A DNA stretch of 10,757 bases. Origin: Betaproteobacteria bacterium (GTDB lineage: Bacteria > Pseudomonadota > Gammaproteobacteria > Burkholderiales > Casimicrobiaceae). Of this stretch, positions 7,116 through 10,757 are shown one piece after another; position 1 is the stretch's first letter; each line of letters starts with the position of its first letter. Below the pieces are notes generated by a model. The model was not told where the DNA came from and ran no database searches. It was given only the letters and a program-made list of their open reading frames with translations. Where the stretch lies: the NCBI GenBank assembly GCA_016717855.1, contig JADKEV010000070.1:1-10757 (forward strand), read 5' to 3'. A program made the position numbers and the translations under genes.

Positions 7116-10100
7116 ATGTTCAAGCACGCCACGCTGAATCGAGCCTACCGGTTGATCTGGTGCGAGGTGCGCAGCATTGGGTTGCGGTGGCGGAGTTTGC
7201 GCGCCCATGGAAAGCGTTCCGCGGCTGGCATCGCGATGTCGGTGGCCCTTGTGGCGGGGATGGCGGGCAATTCGGCGGCCCAAAATCCGGCTCCGACCGC
7301 CTTGCCGACGGGCGGGCAAACTGTTGCCGGTCAAGTCGAGATCGCGACCGTCGGGTCGCATGGACTAACCCAGTCGTCGAACAGTGCGATTGTCAACTGG
7401 AACAGTTTCAATATCGGTAGCCAGGCACAAGTCAATTTCGCCCAACCAAGTGCGTCGGCGGTCATTCTCAATCGGGTGCTCGGCGGCAGTGGATCGATGA
7501 TCCTCGGGCAGATGACGGGCAACGGCAATGTCTTCCTGGTGGATCCCGCCGGAATCATATTTGCGGCGGGCGCCCGGGTCGACGTTGGCGGGTTGGTCGC
7601 GTCTTCACTCTGGCATATCCGACGGCAATTTTCTGGCAGCAAAGTATCAGTTCGAAGGAGCGGTGTTGGCGGGGTGGTGGAGAACCACGGAGCCATCAAT
7701 GCGGCCAAAGGCGGCTTTGTTGCCCTCATTGCTCCGCAGGTCGCGAACAAGGGAACAATCGCGGCGACCAATGGCAGCATCGGAATGGCGGCGGGTGAAA
7801 CAGTCAGCCTCGATTTTGACCACGATGGTTTGCTGAGTTTTCAGGTGAACCTCGCCGCGGCCGCCGCACGGGGGTGACAACAGCGGGCTGATCTTGGCCG
7901 ATGGCGGTCGCGTGGTAATGAGTGCCCAGGCCAAGGATGCCCTGCTTTCCACCGTTCTCAGCAACGACGGCATCGTGCGTGGCGAAGCGTCGAATCGCGA
8001 AAATGGTGAGATCTGGCTGGGCGGTGGTAGCTCCGGCGTGGTCAGCGTCAGTGGAACGCTTGATGCATCAGGTACTGCCGCTGGTCAACGTGGCGGCACG
8101 GTGAAGGTGCTGGGCGACAAGGTCGGGCTGTTCGAGCAGGCGAAGGTCGATGTTTCAGGAGTCGGCGGTGGTGGTACGGGCGCTGGTCGGCGGCAACTGG
8201 CAGGGCAGGGGCCCGGAGCAGAACGCGAACGCGACATACGTTGGCAAGGATGTGACGATCATTGCCGATGCCGTTGGCAGTGGTGATGGCGGCAGCAAGG
8301 TAGTGGTGTGGGCTGACGGCACCACGAGGTTTGCGGGCATGTTGCTGCCCGTGGCGGGCTTGCAGGAGGGAATGGCGGATCTGTCGAGATTTCAGGGCAT
8401 GAACAACTTGTTTTTCGCGGCTCTCTCGATCTGTCCGCGCCAAATGGCAAAGCTTGGATCGGTCCTTTTCGACCAAAAGAACATTATCGTTGCCAACGCT
8501 GGCGCGGATCCAATTGCCACTAACGATGCATTCGCCGAGAACCCGACTGCGGACGCGACCTTTGACGCCGATTTGATCACGGCGCTAACCAACTCGGGTA
8601 CTGCGGTAACGCTTCAGGCCAATAACGACATTACGGTGAATGAGGCGATCACGAGCAACAACGCGGGCGGAAATGGCGGCGCGCTGACCTTACATGCCGG
8701 GCGGTCGATTGCAATCAACGCCGCCGATGTAACGACCGACAACGGTGACTTCCACTGCGATTGCCAATCATGCCGGAGCCAGGCCGCAGATCGCGTTGCC
8801 GGCAACGCCACGATCACCATGGCAGGCGGAACAATCGTCGACGCAGGTAGCGGCGCTATAGCGTTCTCCTATGGCAATGGACCAAACGGAAATGACGCAA
8901 CCGGCGCAATTTCCCTGGCGTCCCTGACAACGACCGGAAGCATTTCTCTCGCCTCGGCAGCGAATAGCGGCGGATCTGCTTCCACGCAGGCCGTTAGCGT
9001 CAGCGGCGCCATCTCTGCCGGCACATTGGATCTCCAGTCGGCGACCTCGTTTACGTTCAATGGAAACGTAAGTGCAACCACTTTTGACCACGGCGGCTTC
9101 CGCCTATTCTGTGTCCTTTCAGGGTTCGTCCACTTCTGTTACGAATGCTGTTGCCTTCAACAACTCCGGCTCTCTTACGCCAGGTAATGGCGGCGGAGAT
9201 GCTGACCTTAGCGGCGGAGTCACCGCGACAGCGCCGTCCGGCGTAACCCCGAACGGAGAGCTAGAACTGCCGGGAATGCTGTGAGCCTGGGAGACGGCGA
9301 TACGGCAATCACCTTGGCTGGTGCCACGAAAGTAGACACAACGAACGCCAACGCCATTCCTGCTGGAGCGGGTATCACTTTCGGTGGAACTGTTGATGGC
9401 GCCTTTAACCTGACGCTGGCGGCGGGGACGGGGACGATCACCTTCAACGCGGCGGTGGGTTCGGCCAACGTGATCGGCGACGGCACGGGAGCGGCGCTCA
9501 CCATCACCAGCGGCGCCACGACCTTCAACTCGACGCTGGCGACGGCCTCGGGGATCAGCAGCGCGGCGGACGTCACCTTCAAGGACGACGTCACCCTCGC
9601 GGCGGGCAACACGGCGACGACGCTGAACGCCAACACCACCTTCAACAAGGCGGGCGGGCTCACCTTCACCGCGCCGGAGACGCCACGTTTGGCGATGCCG
9701 GCACGGACCAGGTGACGCTGTCGGGGCCGACCACCATCACCACGGCGGCGGCGAACAAGAACCAGACCTACAACGCCAAGGTGGATGGGGCGAACAACCT
9801 GACGCTGGCGGCGGGCAGCGGCACGATCGGCTTCAACGCGGCGGTGGGTAGCAGCACGGCGCTTGGCAACGGGACGGGGGCGGCGATCAGCATCACCAGC
9901 GGCGCCACGACCTTCAACTCGACGCTGGCGACGGCCTCGTGGGATCAGCAGCGCGGCGGACGTCACCTTCAAGGACGACGTCACCCTCGCGGCGGGCAAC
10001 ACGGCGACGACGCTGAACGCCAACACCACCTTCGCACAAGGCGGGCGGGCTCACCTTCACCGGCCGGAGACGCCACGTTTGGCGATGCCGGCACGGACCA

Positions 10101-10757
10101 GGTGACGCTGTCGGGGCCGACCACCATCACCACGGCGGCGGCGAACAAGAACCAGACCTACAACGCCAAGGTGGATGGGCGAACAACCTGACGCTGGCGG
10201 CGGGCAGCGGCACGATCGGCTTCAACGCGGCGGTGGGTAGCGCACGGCGCTTGGCAGCGGGACAGGGGCGGCGACCGCACCGTCACCGCGGCGCCACGAC
10301 CTTCAACCTGACGCTGGCGACGGCCTCGGGGATCAGCAGCGCGGCGGACGTCACCTTCAAGGACGACGTCACACCCTCGCGGCGGGCAACACGGCGAGCG
10401 CGCTGAACGCCAACACCACCTTCCACAAGGCGGGCGGGCTGACCTTTCACTGGCCGGGGACGCCACGTTGCTGGCGATGCCGGCACGGACCAGGTGACGC
10501 GGTCGGGGCCGACCACGACCTTCACCACGGCGGCGGCCAAACAAGAACCAGACCCAGCAACGCCAAGGTGGATGGATCGCAGGACCTGACGCCGGCGGCG
10601 GGGATTGGGACGATCACCTTCAACGCGGCGGTGGGTAGCATTTGGCGCTTGGCAGCGGGACGGGGCGGCGATCAGCATCACCAGCGGCGCACGACCTTCA
10701 ACTCGACGCTGGTAGACCGGCTCGGGGATCATCTTAGCGACGGCGGACGTCACCTTC
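7116..10757 (+). CDS. TpsA filamentous-haemagglutinin-like exoprotein, 3'-truncated by window end, many frame changes
   Basis: This is a large secreted beta-helix protein, the likely substrate of the adjacent TpsB, probably an adhesin or matrix protein. It opens with an ESPR-type extended signal (NRAYRLIW near the start, hydrophobic core GIAMSVALVAGMAG, probable cleavage after NSAAQ). The TPS secretion domain follows: NSAIVNWNSFNIGSQAQVNF, VILNRVLGGSGSMILGQMTG, GNVFLVDPAGIIFAAGARVD, then VENHGAINAAKGGFVALIAP. Later pieces include GNWQGRGPEQNANATYVGKD, SGHEQLVFRGSLDLSAPNGK and FDQKNIIVANAGADP, a block seen in many such proteins. From about 9285 the protein is repeat-rich. Frame changes needed to keep this reading lie near 7610, 7662, 7869, 8179, 8336, 8451, 8751, 8785, 9084, 9262, 9673, 9936, 10033, 10064 and 10178, with more after. 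Each restores family-like sequence, so the gene is probably intact in the organism. No C-terminal functional domain is within the window. Confidence 0.88.
9411..10757 (+). repeat. Tandem array of ~389-base (~130-residue) repeats inside tpsA, running off the window
   Basis: The marker TGACGCTGG recurs at 9411, 9800 and 10189, with TGACGCCGG at 10587, giving units 9411-9799, 9800-10188, 10189-10586 and a partial unit 10587-10757. Periods are 389, 389 and 398 bases; 390 would be an exact 130 codons. Each unit encodes LTLAAGSGTIGFNAAVGS, SGATTFNSTLATASGISSAA, DVTFKDDVTLAAGNTATTLN, GDATFGDAGTDQVTLSGPTT and TAAANKNQTYNAKVDG. The first ~100 bases of a unit differ between copies 1 and 2, while the remaining ~280 are nearly identical in DNA. 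A diverged relative of the unit's end precedes the array (about 9285-9410). Such repeats form rungs of a beta-helix stalk. Small indels increase towards the window end. Confidence 0.9.

Noticed and set aside
9220..10029. 269-residue repetitive minus-strand frame
   Set aside because: It is antisense to the tpsA repeat array. Its apparent repeats only mirror the + strand repeats.
9411..10757. CRISPR array
   Set aside because: The repeats are ~389 bases, contiguous and protein-coding, without unique spacers of regular short length.

Overview
The window is GC-rich and read almost entirely on the + strand. It holds a run of genes for exported proteins followed by a two-partner (type Vb) secretion pair. 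The exoprotein has an extended signal peptide region (ESPR), which is known mainly from Beta- and Gammaproteobacteria. Together with the high GC and the caspase/SUMF1/Sel1 repertoire, this suggests a betaproteobacterium of the Rhodocyclales/Accumulibacter kind. The taxon is an inference; no rRNA or marker gene is present.

Layout: (1) 1-557, the 3' part of a class III adenylate/guanylate cyclase, readable only by hopping between frames. (2) 558-673, an intergenic stretch with a plausible sigma70-type promoter (605-632) and a small inverted repeat (640-652). (3) 674-2709, an exported caspase-like (peptidase C14) protein fused to a SUMF1/FGE-sulfatase-type domain, interrupted by one missing base at 1429/1430. 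(4) 2736-4163, a second caspase-like protein with a twin-arginine-like signal and a Sel1-type C-terminus. (5) about 4153-5067, a paralogue of that C-terminus without any caspase domain, joined to a Lys/Ala-rich linker. (6) 5273-7020, a TpsB (FhaC/ShlB-type) outer-membrane transporter, with one missing base near 6609. (7) 7116 to beyond the window end, a TpsA filamentous-haemagglutinin-like exoprotein, with about a dozen frame changes and a C-terminal array of roughly 130-residue tandem repeats that runs off the end.

Genes 3-5 are tightly spaced and probably co-transcribed. Genes 6-7 form a classic tpsB-tpsA pair. The caspase-like proteins and the Sel1 protein are all predicted to leave the cytoplasm. 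TpsA must cross the periplasm unfolded before TpsB exports it, so a role for the proteases in processing or controlling the exoprotein is an attractive but unproven idea.

Frameshifts are concentrated at the two ends of the window, while 1430-6600 is clean. In almost every case a single-base correction restores a conserved protein, and several shifts compensate each other within about 35-110 bases. This looks more like consensus error near contig ends than true gene decay, and coordinates within the cyclase and TpsA should be read with that in mind. All minus-strand open frames are shadows of these genes.
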